This document shows positions 7,889-17,080 of a DNA stretch of 57,621 nucleotides, one piece after another. The notes beneath the pieces are model-generated. The model saw nothing but the letters and a program-made list of their open reading frames with translations. It was not told where the DNA came from and made no database searches. The stretch is from an uncultured Chlorobiaceae bacterium (GTDB taxonomy: Bacteria; Bacteroidota; Chlorobiia; Chlorobiales; Chlorobiaceae), in the NCBI GenBank assembly GCA_903920215.1, contig CAIXLG010000135.1:1-57621 (forward strand), given 5' to 3'. Position 1 is the stretch's first letter. The number at the start of each line of letters is the position of its first letter. The translations under genes were made by a program, and so were the position numbers.

Positions 7889-8902
7889 TCAGTGCAGGCT
7901 GTTGCGTCGGGCGATGTGGTACTTTTTGATGTTTTCGGTTTGCTCCGCAATCGATTCGGCGAAATTGTGCCCTCCTTTTCCGGTGGCTACAAAGTAAAGG
8001 TATTTAGTATCAGCAGGGTTCAGTACTGCAAGGATCGATGCCGATCCGGGGTTGCAGATCGGTCCTGGAGGAAGCCCGTTGTGACGATAGGTGTTGTAAG
8101 GGGAGTCTGTTGCAAGGTCTTTGTAGAAAAGCCGCCGGGCTGTTCCTCCAAGTGCGTATTGAACTGTCGGATCGGCCTGCAGGCGAATATTATGTTTCAG
8201 CCGGTTGAGATAGACGCTTGCAACAACAGGTTTTTCTGCGGCAACAGGGGTTTCGGCTTCGACAATTGAGGCAAGGGTCAAGAGCGCGGTTTCGCTCAAT
8301 CCGACTGACGCGGCGGTTGACTGGAGATTGCTGGTATAGAAGTGCCTGAATCGTCCGACAAGAAATCCTACCGCTTCTTCAGGTGGACTTGCCCACACAA
8401 AGTCATAGGTTCCGGGAAAGAGGTAGCCTTCGGCATTTCTGGCTGTAATGTTGTGTTTTTGAAGCAGCCGGCTGTCGGATGCTGCTGCCATAACAGCGGT
8501 TGAATCCATGTCAAGGTTCCGTGAGAGCAGGCGCGCGATGTGCCGTATGTCGAGGCCTTCGGGGATGGTGATTCTGACCTCGTCCTGCTTGCGGGTGTGC
8601 AGGTAGTATAACAGCGAGAAATTAGACATGCCGGGGGGAAGGGAGTATCGGCCCGGTTTGATATTGTGCAGCTTCGGGATAATGCGACCGGTGAGGAGTA
8701 CCGGCCATGAGGTGTTGATTGAGCCGTTTCGCTGCAACTCTTCTACAATGGCTTTGAAGCCCATTCCGCGGTGAACAATGAGTGGCGTTGTCCGGCTGGC
8801 TGTATTAATTCCCGGTACAAGCAACAGGGCGGCGAATGCCGTCAGCATAATTGCAGCGCCAGTAATGAGCAGTTGACGTGGAGAGTTTTTTTTTGAGGCC
8901 AT
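7889..8902 (-). CDS. mltG: Endolytic murein transglycosylase MltG (YceG-like)
   Basis: 337 residues: a short cytoplasmic N-terminus, one membrane anchor (residues about 11-32), a LysM-like region (IVHRGMGFKAIVEELQRNGSI), then the YceG catalytic domain with LEGYLFPGTYDF-type sequence (NAEGYLFPGTYDFVW) and the active-site LASIVEAET, Glu215, matching the catalytic glutamate of E. coli MltG. It ends with the typical NGLPPGPICNPG and YLYFVATGKGGHNFA blocks. It cuts nascent glycan strands at the inner membrane and sets where they end. The upstream neighbour is a chorismate mutase 15 bp away; the two are likely co-transcribed. Confidence 0.93.
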   Translation of the reverse strand: MASKKNSPRQLLITGAAIMLTAFAALLLVPGINTASRTTPLIVHRGMGFKAIVEELQRNGSINTSWPVLLTGRIIPKLHNIKPGRYSLPPGMSNFSLLYYLHTRKQDEVRITIPEGLDIRHIARLLSRNLDMDSTAVMAAASDSRLLQKHNITARNAEGYLFPGTYDFVWASPPEEAVGFLVGRFRHFYTSNLQSTAASVGLSETALLTLASIVEAETPVAAEKPVVASVYLNRLKHNIRLQADPTVQYALGGTARRLFYKDLATDSPYNTYRHNGLPPGPICNPGSASILAVLNPADTKYLYFVATGKGGHNFAESIAEQTENIKKYHIARRNSLH

Positions 8903-8917
8903 GGTGAGGGAGCTCTC

Positions 8918-9244
8918 TTATCGGGTGTGTATGCCTGACTGACTGTTTTTCCACTCGTGTTGCAGCATGCGGCTCTCTTCGAGAATGCAGCGGTATATTT
9001 TTTCGAGCGTGTAGGCTATCTCGGGCGAGTCGGCGTGGATGATAACATTCTGCAGTACCTCTTTTTCTCGTTCGGGCTGAAGTACCTGTTCTCCGATTCG
9101 GGATTTAAGGGAGCTGATATGTTGAGCGCAATGCAGTCTTTCGCAGAGGAGGTCGGATAACTGGTGGTCGATGGTATCAATTTTCTTTCGCCATGCGTCC
9201 AGTTCCTGCCAATGCTCTGTATTATTTATTGTGCTGTCTGTCAT
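8918..9244 (-). CDS. Chorismate mutase, AroQ type II, stand-alone
   Basis: 108 residues, all helical. The AroQ pattern is clear: LDAWRKKIDTIDHQLSDLLCERLHCAQHISSLKSRIG with the first-helix Arg and the Lys of the active site, followed by PEREKEVLQNV and a third helix ending ILEESRMLQ. It converts chorismate to prephenate, the first step to phenylalanine and tyrosine. There is no fused prephenate dehydratase or DAHP synthase domain. It sits 15 bp before mltG and 72 bp after the YacP-like gene on the same strand, an arrangement that looks like shared transcription rather than shared function. Confidence 0.85.
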   Translation of the reverse strand: MTDSTINNTEHWQELDAWRKKIDTIDHQLSDLLCERLHCAQHISSLKSRIGEQVLQPEREKEVLQNVIIHADSPEIAYTLEKIYRCILEESRMLQHEWKNSQSGIHTR

Positions 9245-9316
9245 AGTGATGAACGGAAGTTAATTGATGCTTATGGTGACCGATCAGGAGTATAAGAAAA
9301 TGTGACGGGATGACCT

Positions 9317-9874
9317 TCAGGGTTTATCGCGAGTGAAGAGCTTCATCCATCGGTCAACTTCCTGTTCGCTCAGCGATTTATCGTTGAATTTTTTCTCTTT
9401 GATGGAACTCTGCTTTTTCCGGAGATGCTTGTTCCGGGAAGTATCGGCTCCCGCGGTACTCTGGAGCTGGAGCGCAAATTCCTCTGATTTTATGCATCTG
9501 GCACCGAATGCCTTTACATACCTGCGAATTTCGTTGTCCGAACTTACAATAGTAACCATTTTTACTTTTGTGTTCAACGATTTTACATAATCAATGATCC
9601 ATAGATCGGCACTTTTAGAGGCAGGGGTAAAGACGATATGAAGCGGCGCGCCGAAGGCGCTCTCTCCGGAAGCGCCTTTTCCATCGTACACAATGGTGAT
9701 CGGACACCCTTTCTCCTGCTGAAAACGGAGCAGCTGCTTTTCTGTCTCCTGACGCAGAACATCAAGAGATGTTGAGCAGGGAGAGGGGTACAACTTGTTC
9801 AGTAAATTGTATCCATCCACCACCATTTCGTCGTACCCTCTCACCATGGTGATTTCCGCCATTAAAATATACAT
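9317..9874 (-). CDS. YacP/NYN-domain ribonuclease-like protein
   Basis: 185 residues. The start of the NYN (PIN-like) fold is visible as [15 protein letters not shown], followed by the acidic ITIVYDGKGASGESAFG and VTIVSSDNEIRRYVKAFGARCIKSEEF, the arrangement of YacP family proteins (Bacillus Rae1/YacP, a ribosome-associated mRNA endonuclease). The C-terminal part is basic and ends SLSEQEVDRWMKLFTRDK, also typical. Acidic residues in DGYN, YDG and SSDNE are the probable metal ligands. ATG 9874 has a GGAG about six bases upstream on its strand; Met5 (9862) and later Met codons are alternatives. The gene diverges from mraZ across about 200 bp. Function in this organism is inferred from family only. 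Confidence 0.8.
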   Translation of the reverse strand: MYILMAEITMVRGYDEMVVDGYNLLNKLYPSPCSTSLDVLRQETEKQLLRFQQEKGCPITIVYDGKGASGESAFGAPLHIVFTPASKSADLWIIDYVKSLNTKVKMVTIVSSDNEIRRYVKAFGARCIKSEEFALQLQSTAGADTSRNKHLRKKQSSIKEKKFNDKSLSEQEVDRWMKLFTRDKP

Positions 9875-9937
9875 ACGAACTCCACTATAAAATAGATGAA
9901 TATTTTTTTAGTGTATCCTTTTTTTATACATTTTAAG

Positions 9938-9962
9938 TGGGGAGTGGTGGTAAAAAATGGGT
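9938..9962 (+). promoter_or_regulatory. MraZ box: three TGGNN direct repeats at 10-bp spacing
   Basis: TGGGG (9938), TGGTA (9948) and TGGGT (9958) recur exactly every 10 bp, i.e. TGGNN separated by 5 bases. MraZ proteins are known to bind TGGGN repeats with 5-base spacers in front of their own gene. The repeats lie 112 to 136 bp upstream of the mraZ ATG at 10074. A weak TATACA (9925-9930) just before them could be a -10 element. Confidence 0.7.
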
Positions 9963-10073
9963 GGAAATACTCTCTCTCCATGATGTTTTCCTTTTAATTA
10001 TGCCAAAACGCAGGCGATATAGGGCGCTTTGGTGGATATTTCACCCCGAACTGCAGCTAACCCGATTGTCTTC

Positions 10074-10544
10074 ATGGCTGGCTTTATTGGAAAAGAGAGA
10101 CATGCCGTTGATGAGAAAGGGCGACTCATGATTCCTGCCAGGTTTCGCAGAAGGTTTGGCATGGGTGATGAAGAGGGTGCTGTGGAGAGCGCTTACAGGC
10201 ATTCAGAAGGGCTGTACATTTTGAAAGCGCCTGATCGCTCACTTGAGCTTTATGAGCCGTTCATATGGGCTGGTACCAGAAAAACTATTTCGGCTCTTTC
10301 TGATTTCAACCCTGAGGAGCGCCTGCTGAAGACGTTGATGTATGAAAGCCTGGAGATTGTGGAACTTGACCGTCAGGGGCGGATTGCCCTGTCAAAAGAG
10401 TTTCTTGAACATGCGGGGATTACAAAAGATGTGGTGATAATAGGGGCGGATACAAAAATGATTATCTGGGATCCGGATCGCCTTCTCGGGCTGCTCGAGG
10501 AGAGTGCGGGGCGGTTTGCTACTCTCGCGGGAAGGTATTTTTAA
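10074..10544 (+). CDS. mraZ: Transcriptional regulator MraZ
   Basis: 156 residues from ATG 10074, close to the family's usual length of about 150. It holds the two SpoVT/AbrB-like halves of Mra[24 protein letters not shown] at the N-terminus and [19 protein letters not shown] after residue about 100, each with the DxKGR/DxQGR DNA-contact motif. MraZ forms a ring-shaped oligomer that represses the division and cell-wall cluster. I chose 10074 because family homology starts at MAGFIG; the in-frame TTG at 10029 would add 15 residues without similarity. No good Shine-Dalgarno is seen. The upstream repeats at 9938-9962 indicate autoregulation. Confidence 0.93.
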   Translation: MAGFIGKERHAVDEKGRLMIPARFRRRFGMGDEEGAVESAYRHSEGLYILKAPDRSLELYEPFIWAGTRKTISALSDFNPEERLLKTLMYESLEIVELDRQGRIALSKEFLEHAGITKDVVIIGADTKMIIWDPDRLLGLLEESAGRFATLAGRYF

Positions 10545-10549
10545 CACCG

Positions 10550-11539
10550 ATGGCACAATATATATATCACGAGCCGGTTCTTGCTGCAGAAATAATTGCA
10601 TTCCTTGTCAGAAAACCCGGGGTTTATGTTGACGGGACTCTTGGAGGCGGAGGTCATTCTCTTGGGATTATGCGGGCTCTCAATGAGGCTGGGTTTGGCG
10701 AGGGGTCGTTACTTATAGGCATTGACCAGGATGACGCGGCCCTCTCTGCGGCAGCTGAAAAGCTCAAGGAGTTCAATGCTCATACGGTGCTGGCCAAGGG
10801 AAATTTTGAGGCTATAGAGAGTATTGTCGAGAGGGTCTGCAGCGAAAAAGGGCTGAAGCCCAAGGTTGCGGGTATTCTGCTTGATCTTGGAGTATCGTCG
10901 TTTCAGATTGACACGGCGGAGCGGGGGTTCAGTTATCTGAAGGATGGACCTCTGGATATGAGGATGGATATGGATGCTCCCTTAAGCGCTGCCGATATTG
11001 TAAACACCTATGACGAGAAGGATCTGGCAAGGCTTATTTTCCGCTATGGGGAGGAGCCCGGAAGCCGCAGTATCGCCAAGGCGATTGTAACCTACCGCCT
11101 TAAGAATGGGCCGGTGAAGAGGACTGAGGAGCTTGCCGGCATTATCCGCGGCAACTTCACCGGAACGGACAGGATTATCAAGACGCTGTCGAGAGTGTTT
11201 CAGGCCTTGAGAATTGAGGTGAACAGTGAGCTTGAGGTGCTTCGAAAGGTGCTGTACGACGGGATTGAGTGCCTTGATGATCATGGACGGATGGCGGTAA
11301 TCAGTTATCATTCTCTCGAGGACAGGATTGTTAAAACCGTTTTTGCCGAGAAAGCAAAGAGCGACTGGGGCCCTAAAGGGGTCGGATTGAGGGAGCCTCT
11401 TCGGAGGGGCTGCATCTCACTCGTTACCAGAAAGCCTCTCATTGCCGCCCGGCAGGAGATAGATTCAAACCCGAGAGCCAGGAGTGCAAAATTGAGGGTC
11501 ATTGAAAAAATTTCACAGGGAGGTTACCATGAAGGTTAA
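10550..11539 (+). CDS. rsmH: 16S rRNA m4C1402 methyltransferase RsmH (MraW)
   Basis: 329 residues. RsmH motifs are plain: [16 protein letters not shown] at the start, [13 protein letters not shown] (SAM loop), [40 protein letters not shown], and the C-terminal [13 protein letters not shown]. It N4-methylates C1402 of 16S rRNA near the P site, using SAM. It starts 5 bp after mraZ and its end overlaps the start of the ftsL-like gene by 11 bp, so translation is probably coupled. Position as second gene of the dcw cluster is universal. Confidence 0.96.
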   Translation: MAQYIYHEPVLAAEIIAFLVRKPGVYVDGTLGGGGHSLGIMRALNEAGFGEGSLLIGIDQDDAALSAAAEKLKEFNAHTVLAKGNFEAIESIVERVCSEKGLKPKVAGILLDLGVSSFQIDTAERGFSYLKDGPLDMRMDMDAPLSAADIVNTYDEKDLARLIFRYGEEPGSRSIAKAIVTYRLKNGPVKRTEELAGIIRGNFTGTDRIIKTLSRVFQALRIEVNSELEVLRKVLYDGIECLDDHGRMAVISYHSLEDRIVKTVFAEKAKSDWGPKGVGLREPLRRGCISLVTRKPLIAARQEIDSNPRARSAKLRVIEKISQGGYHEG

Positions 11540-12035
11540 TAATGCTTTTTTTGGAACGTTCGACCGGCTTTCGCAACAGGTTAAAGGCTTCAGAGGCTTC
11601 CGCCCGAAGATGGCGGCAGAGGTGATTGCTGCAGGACAATCCGGCAGGACTGAAGCGATTATTGTAACGGGAGATGACTTTCAGGCTGGCTTTGGTGCCG
11701 CATCGGCCGGGCAGGGTTTCAATGTGTCAGCGTTTAAGGAACTGCTCACTAATGCCCTTACGTTTGATATCGGTTCGTTGCTGCGTCTGCGAACCTTTAT
11801 CTATCTGCTTGGCGGAACAGGAATTTTTCTTTTCCAGACCTATAATACCCTTGCGATTATTAATCTTGCCAAGCAGAATGACAAACTTCGCGACGAGATA
11901 CAGATGACCACGAGCGTGATTTCCTCTCAGGATCTGAAAGTCGGTGAACTCCAGAGTATTCATAATATCGCTCAAGCTGCAGCCTCACTTGGGCTGGCAA
12001 TGTCCAGCGCCCCCCCGGTTGAGATTGAGCCGTGA
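11529..12035 (+). CDS. FtsL-like septal membrane protein
   Basis: 168 residues from ATG 11529, which has an excellent AGGGAGGT six bases or so upstream, overlapping the end of rsmH. An N-terminal cytoplasmic part of about 75-85 residues precedes one membrane helix ([25 protein letters not shown]), followed by a short heptad-like region ([32 protein letters not shown]). This topology (bitopic, periplasmic coiled coil) and the position between rsmH and ftsI point to FtsL, which links FtsB and FtsQ and activates FtsWI. The cytoplasmic part is longer than in E. coli FtsL. Sequence identity to FtsL is not visible, as is normal for this fast-evolving protein; the call rests on topology and place. 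Confidence 0.7.
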   Translation: MKVNNAFFGTFDRLSQQVKGFRGFRPKMAAEVIAAGQSGRTEAIIVTGDDFQAGFGAASAGQGFNVSAFKELLTNALTFDIGSLLRLRTFIYLLGGTGIFLFQTYNTLAIINLAKQNDKLRDEIQMTTSVISSQDLKVGELQSIHNIAQAAASLGLAMSSAPPVEIEP

Positions 12036-12063
12036 AAACTGCCGGTAAAACAATGGGACGATC

Positions 12064-14094
12064 ATGAGCGACCAGCAGAATATCCAGAGCAGGGATGATC
12101 ATGAGTTCGGCAGGCGACTTGGCATCCTGGTTGCACTTTTTGCTGTGTTTATTGTGGCAATCATTGCAATGCTGCTCAATATCCAGGTATTCAATGTTAC
12201 AAAATACCGCCAGAAAGCAGCTCGCCAGTATGAAATTATGATAACTGAGAAAGCAAAGAGAGGAGTTATTCTTGACAGGAACTCTCGTATGCTTGCTGAA
12301 AGTATTGAGTCCATCTCCTTTTATGCTGATCCCGCAATGGTAAGGAATACCCCGCTCATTAATGAAAAAGGCAAGCCGGTTATTGACAAGGCAACCCGGA
12401 AGCAGAAGGTTTATGATAACTCGATGGCGGTTGCAACTCTTTTTGCCCGGTATTTAGGTGGAAATAAGGATGTATACCTCAAAGAGCTGCATCGGAATAC
12501 CAAGACGGTTGTTATAGGCCGGAAAATCCCTGTTGCCAGAGCCTTGCCTCTTATTCATGAGAAGATTGTCGGAGTATGGCATGACAAGGATCAGCAGCGC
12601 TATTACCTCAACGTTGCGGCTCAGGTGATTGGCAGTACAGATGGAAAAAACGAAGGGAGCAGCGGTCTTGAACTGCAGCTCAACAGGGAGCTGAAAGGGA
12701 TTGACGGGACGATAATCTATCAAAAGACTGCAACCGGGAAGCGTTATCCCGCACCTGATGCCAAACAGCAGAATCCGGTTAAAGGCAACAGTGTTCAGCT
12801 TACCATCGATGCCGATGTTCAAAGCATTGTTGAGGATGAGCTGGCAAAGGCGGTTGAGAAGTTCCGGGCTGATGCTTCTGCGAGTATTGTTATGGATGTT
12901 CATACCGGGGAGATTATTGCCATGGCCAATAATCCGACATTTAATCTTAACCAGCGCTCCTCGTGGTCTGCTGAAAAGTCGCGCAATCGGGCGGTGACTG
13001 ACAGTTATGAACCGGGCTCGACATTCAAACTGATCATGGCGTCTGCAGCAACAGAGGTTCTGCACAGAAAAGCTGAAGACCGGGTGAACGGCATGAATGG
13101 CGTTATGCCCATCTATAATCTTTTTATCAAGGATCATGAGCGGTACGGGAACATCTCGTTCAGGGAGGCTATCATGCATTCGAGCAATATTGTTGCTGCA
13201 AAGACCGCACTGGCTGTGGGGAGTAAGAAGTTCTATGCCTATACGATGAATTACGGGTTTGGACGCAAGACGGGCATTGGACTGGTTGGAGAGTCGCCGG
13301 GAAGGGTGCGGCCTCTTGAGCGGTGGGACAGGACTACGCTGCCCTGGATGGGTTACGGCTATCAGGTTATGGCTACTCCTCTGCAGATATTGCAGGCTTA
13401 TGCGACCATTGCCAATGACGGCGAGCTGATGAGGCCGTTTATCATAAAAAGGGTTATCAGCCCGGATGGTAAAACCGTATGGGAGAGTGCGCCTAAAGTG
13501 GTCAGAAGAGCGGTGCTCCCTCAAACGGCCCGCTATCTCGGCAAGGAGTATTTTAAGGCGGTTGTGGACAGCGGAACCGCAAAAAGCGCTGCTGTGCCGG
13601 GTGTAACTGTTGCCGGCAAGACCGGAACAGCAAGGCGGGCTGCCGGAGGTTCGTATTCGAAACCGGTGTATGTTTCTTCCTTTGTCGGGTATTTTCCGGT
13701 TGAAGCTCCACGCTATGCCATTGTTGTGGTTGTGGAAAATCCGAAAACCGACTATTATGCCGCGTTGGTTGCTGCTCCTGTTTTTTCCGGAATCGCTTCA
13801 AGAATGATAGCCTGCTTCCCGGAAGTGCAGAAAAAGCTTGCATTCCGTTCTGCGGAGCAGGCTGCTCTTGATTCTGTGTCGACAGTGGTTGTTCCTGACC
13901 TTGCCGGCCTTGAGGGGCGTGATGCAGAGCGGTTGCTGAAATGGCATAATCTGGAGGTGGATTCGACGGGAGATATGGATGGATGTGTCGGCCGTCAGAG
14001 TATTCCGCCGGGACAAAAAGTTAAAAAGAAGACGGTTATCAAGGTGACGCTTGCTCCTGCGACGATGAAAAAAACATCCTCATGGCTGCCCTGA
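12064..14094 (+). CDS. ftsI: Class B penicillin-binding protein (FtsI/PBP3) with PASTA domain
   Basis: 676 residues: a cytoplasmic tail, one membrane helix (about 18-40), a dimerisation/pedestal domain starting KRGVILDRNSRMLAESIES, and the transpeptidase domain with SxxK at Ser319-Lys322 (PGSTFKL), SxN at 373-375 (SSN) and KTGT at 519-522. A single C-terminal PASTA domain follows (VVPDLAGLEGRDAERLLKW ending IPPGQKVKKKTVIKVTL). It cross-links septal peptidoglycan with FtsW. A PASTA domain is unusual for proteobacterial FtsI but is common in Gram-positive SpoVD-type proteins and in Bacteroidota/Chlorobiota relatives. Its stop overlaps the murE start by 13 bp. Confidence 0.95.
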   Translation: MSDQQNIQSRDDHEFGRRLGILVALFAVFIVAIIAMLLNIQVFNVTKYRQKAARQYEIMITEKAKRGVILDRNSRMLAESIESISFYADPAMVRNTPLINEKGKPVIDKATRKQKVYDNSMAVATLFARYLGGNKDVYLKELHRNTKTVVIGRKIPVARALPLIHEKIVGVWHDKDQQRYYLNVAAQVIGSTDGKNEGSSGLELQLNRELKGIDGTIIYQKTATGKRYPAPDAKQQNPVKGNSVQLTIDADVQSIVEDELAKAVEKFRADASASIVMDVHTGEIIAMANNPTFNLNQRSSWSAEKSRNRAVTDSYEPGSTFKLIMASAATEVLHRKAEDRVNGMNGVMPIYNLFIKDHERYGNISFREAIMHSSNIVAAKTALAVGSKKFYAYTMNYGFGRKTGIGLVGESPGRVRPLERWDRTTLPWMGYGYQVMATPLQILQAYATIANDGELMRPFIIKRVISPDGKTVWESAPKVVRRAVLPQTARYLGKEYFKAVVDSGTAKSAAVPGVTVAGKTGTARRAAGGSYSKPVYVSSFVGYFPVEAPRYAIVVVVENPKTDYYAALVAAPVFSGIASRMIACFPEVQKKLAFRSAEQAALDSVSTVVVPDLAGLEGRDAERLLKWHNLEVDSTGDMDGCVGRQSIPPGQKVKKKTVIKVTLAPATMKKTSSWLP

Positions 14095-15647
14095 AGGAGG
14101 CCTCGCGGCCGAGGGAGCTGCCTCTGGATGAGCTGCTCAAGGGGATTACCTGCAGAGCGCTTGCAGGCAGTGCCGACGTCGGCGGGATAATCCGGATGGT
14201 TACCAGTGATTCCCGTGAAGTTGTGCCAGGCTCCCTCTTTGTGGCTGTTCGAGGCTATTGTGCCGATGGCCACCAGTTTATCGACAGTGCTGTACGGCGG
14301 GGGGCGGTGGCGGTTGTCTGTGAGGAGCTGCCCGGAGTGATCATTCCAGACTGCCTCTATATTACTGTTCCGGATGCACGCATTGCTCTCGCGGAAGCTG
14401 CCCGCATTTTTTATGGAAAGGCTTCGGAGCAGCTGCTGGTTATCGGGGTTACGGGCACGAACGGCAAGACCACTACGGCAAAGCTGATTACCGCAATGCT
14501 TAATGCCAACGGGATTGCTTCGGGGTATATAGGGACTAATCTCTGCACAATTGGGGAGAGGGAGATTTCGCTTGACCGCACGACTCCGGAGGCGCATGGT
14601 CTGCACTCGCTTTTCAGCGAGATGCTTGAGGCCGGGTGTCGGGCGGTGGTGATGGAGGTTTCGTCACATGCGCTTGTTTTGAAGAGAGTGTACGGGATAC
14701 GGTTTCATGCTGCAGTGTTTACCAACCTGACTATGGAGCACCTGGACTTTCATCACTCCATGCATGAGTATGGATCGGCAAAAAAGCTGCTTTTTGATGC
14801 TCTCGGTCCAGAGGGGTTTGCTGTGCTGAATGTTGATGATCCCTATGCCCGGGAGATGGCTGCACTGGTTGAGCCGGAAAAAATATACGCGTGTTCCCTT
14901 GAGGGCGGGGTATCTCCTTCACTGAGAGGCAGCAGGTATTTTACGGCGGATATTCTTGAGAGCAGCATTGCCTGCAGTGCGATTGCAATTCATTTTCCGG
15001 ATGCTCTCGTGGATATGAAGGTGGGGCTGCCCGGACTTTTCAATGTCATGAATGTGCTTGAGGCCGCAGCTGTAGGTGCAGGGATGGGTATTCTACCGGA
15101 AGAGATATGCCGCAGCCTTTCGGAGGTTGCCGCCGTGGACGGACGCATGGAGAGAGTTGGCGACAGCACTGTTGGCTGGAGTGCTTTTGTTGATTATGCC
15201 CATACTCCTGATGCGCTTTTCAAGGTGCTTGATGCCTTGAATGGCCTGAAGGCGGAGGGGTCGCGTATCGTGGTGGTTTTCGGGTGCGGCGGTAACAGGG
15301 ATAAGGGGAAGCGGCCTGAAATGGGGCGTATTGCGTCGGAAATAGCCGATGAGGTTATTCTGACCTCAGATAATCCGAGGGATGAGGAGCCTGAAACTAT
15401 TCTTGATGAGATTGAAGGGGGCATCGCCGGGGGTATTGCGAGTGGTCATTACAGGAGAATCAGTGATCGGAGTGAAGCTATAAGGCAGGGGGTTTCGATG
15501 CTCAGGCCGGGGGATATTCTTCTGGTGGCGGGAAAAGGCCATGAACGGTATCAGGAGATAGCGGGGAAGAAATATTTCTTTTCGGATCAGGAGCAGATAA
15601 AAAAGTTTATGCAGCAACATTGTTCCGGTTATCCGGAGAGGGAGTGA
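14082..15647 (+). CDS. murE: UDP-MurNAc-tripeptide ligase MurE (meso-DAP type)
   Basis: 521 residues. It has the N-terminal uridine-binding region with SDSREVVPGSLFVAVRG, the ATP loop VTGTNGKTTTAKLI (about residue 124), the EVSSHAL and FTNLTMEHLDFH motifs, VDYAHTPDAL, and DNPR at residues 430-433, the motif that selects meso-diaminopimelate. It adds meso-DAP to UDP-MurNAc-L-Ala-D-Glu, so the cell wall should be DAP-type. The start ATG 14082 overlaps ftsI by 13 bp. Its end overlaps murF in a GTGA junction. Confidence 0.96.
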   Translation: MAALKEASRPRELPLDELLKGITCRALAGSADVGGIIRMVTSDSREVVPGSLFVAVRGYCADGHQFIDSAVRRGAVAVVCEELPGVIIPDCLYITVPDARIALAEAARIFYGKASEQLLVIGVTGTNGKTTTAKLITAMLNANGIASGYIGTNLCTIGEREISLDRTTPEAHGLHSLFSEMLEAGCRAVVMEVSSHALVLKRVYGIRFHAAVFTNLTMEHLDFHHSMHEYGSAKKLLFDALGPEGFAVLNVDDPYAREMAALVEPEKIYACSLEGGVSPSLRGSRYFTADILESSIACSAIAIHFPDALVDMKVGLPGLFNVMNVLEAAAVGAGMGILPEEICRSLSEVAAVDGRMERVGDSTVGWSAFVDYAHTPDALFKVLDALNGLKAEGSRIVVVFGCGGNRDKGKRPEMGRIASEIADEVILTSDNPRDEEPETILDEIEGGIAGGIASGHYRRISDRSEAIRQGVSMLRPGDILLVAGKGHERYQEIAGKKYFFSDQEQIKKFMQQHCSGYPERE

Positions 15648-17071
15648 GAGTGAGAGGGGTTGTGACTGTTGATGATTTTCGGGCTGTCGGACAGGTTGTT
15701 CCTGCTCGGGCGGGTTCTGTGCCTTTGGAAATTGCTGATCCGGCAGTGGTTATTGATTCAAGGGATGTGCATGGAGGAGAGCTGTTTATTGCCCTGAAGG
15801 GGGAGAATACGGATGGACATCGTTATATCGGCAGCGTTTTTGAGAAAGGCGCAAGCTGGGCTATGGTAAGCCGCGAGTGGTATGAGGCTCAGGGTTCAGC
15901 GGCACCTCCTGCCGGAAAGGGGTTTATTGTTACTGAAGATACTGTTGAAGGGCTGCAGAAGCTTTCCCGCCTCTATCGCAATACATTTGCAATTCCGGTT
16001 GTGGCGATTGGCGGCAGTAATGGAAAGACCACAACAAAGGAGATGGTTGCCTCGGTACTGGAAACCGGCTTCAAGGTTCAAATGAGCAGGGGCAACAGGA
16101 ACAATCATCTCGGGGTTCCTCTCACTCTTTTTCAGCTGAGGCATGATACCGGTATTGCGGTTGTCGAGATGGGTATCAATCATCCTGAAGAGATGGATCT
16201 GCTTGCCGCCATCGGGCAGCCTACTCACGCTCTTCTGACCAATATCGGCCATGAGCATCTTGAATTTCTTGTTGATCTTGACGGGGTTGCTGCGGCTGAA
16301 CTGAAGCTTTTTGAGGATATAGAGCGACGTGGAGGTACTGTTTTTGTCAATTTCGACGATCCCCGGCTGAAGGCTGCAGGAGCCGCGGTGGCGGGGAGCA
16401 TCGGTTATGGAACCGGGGAAGTTTGCGGCCATATCTGCTGGAGTCGGGAGATTTCGGTGGAGAGGGATGGCAGGGTTTCATTTGTGTTGTGTTCCGGTTC
16501 GGCTGCGGAGCATGTGACGCTGAATTTTACAGGGAAGCACAATGTGATCAATGCCGTTGCTGCGGCCGCAGTCGGTCTGCATTTCGGGCTTTCGATCCAT
16601 CAGGTAAGGGAAGGGCTTGAGCGCCTCACTCCCGCTGCAGGGTGGAAACGGCTTGAGGTTGTTGACTGTGGCGGAATAAGGATTTTGAATGATACCTACA
16701 ATGCCAATTCGGATTCAATGCGCCTTGCAATAGATGCCCTTTGCGATATCCGGTCGAGCGGCAAAAGGATTGCAGTGCTTGGCGATATGCTTGAACTTGG
16801 AGCGGCGGCGGATGGAGAACATGCAACAATCGGTCGCTATATTCAGCAGAGTTCTGTTGATATTTTGCTCTCGTACGGAGAGAAGGCTGGCTTGATCTGC
16901 AGTGAGGCGCCGGGCTGCTGCCGCGGTCATTTTGAGAGTCAGGAGAAACTGCTGGAGGCATTGCTTGAGGTGGTCGAGGAGGGCGATGCTGTGCTTTTTA
17001 AGGGGTCCAGAGGCATGAGGCTTGAGACTGTTGTCGAAGCGCTTGTTAACGCACGGACAAAAACCATGTAA
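15644..17071 (+). CDS. murF: UDP-MurNAc-tripeptide-D-Ala-D-Ala ligase MurF
   Basis: About 475 residues. Motifs: IDSRDVHGGELFIALKGENTDGHRYI (N-terminal domain), GGSNGKTTTKEMVASVL (ATP loop), MGINHPEEMDLL, TNIGHEHLEFL and NDTYNANSDSM. It attaches D-Ala-D-Ala to complete the cytosolic pentapeptide precursor. I place the start at GTG 15644, which overlaps the murE stop (GTGA) and has GGAG six bases upstream; GTG 15650 is equally possible, and TTG 15620 would extend it by eight residues. Confidence 0.94.
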   Translation: MRVRGVVTVDDFRAVGQVVPARAGSVPLEIADPAVVIDSRDVHGGELFIALKGENTDGHRYIGSVFEKGASWAMVSREWYEAQGSAAPPAGKGFIVTEDTVEGLQKLSRLYRNTFAIPVVAIGGSNGKTTTKEMVASVLETGFKVQMSRGNRNNHLGVPLTLFQLRHDTGIAVVEMGINHPEEMDLLAAIGQPTHALLTNIGHEHLEFLVDLDGVAAAELKLFEDIERRGGTVFVNFDDPRLKAAGAAVAGSIGYGTGEVCGHICWSREISVERDGRVSFVLCSGSAAEHVTLNFTGKHNVINAVAAAAVGLHFGLSIHQVREGLERLTPAAGWKRLEVVDCGGIRILNDTYNANSDSMRLAIDALCDIRSSGKRIAVLGDMLELGAAADGEHATIGRYIQQSSVDILLSYGEKAGLICSEAPGCCRGHFESQEKLLEALLEVVEEGDAVLFKGSRGMRLETVVEALVNARTKTM

Positions 17072-17080
17072 CACTAAGGA

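Noticed and set aside
12454-13524. 356-codon open frame on the - strand inside ftsI
   Set aside because: It lies wholly antisense to a clear penicillin-binding protein; its translation is Arg/His/Pro-rich with no family pattern. Other long antisense frames (13995-14606, 20019-20618, 24313-25017, 46510-47112) are rejected for the same reason.
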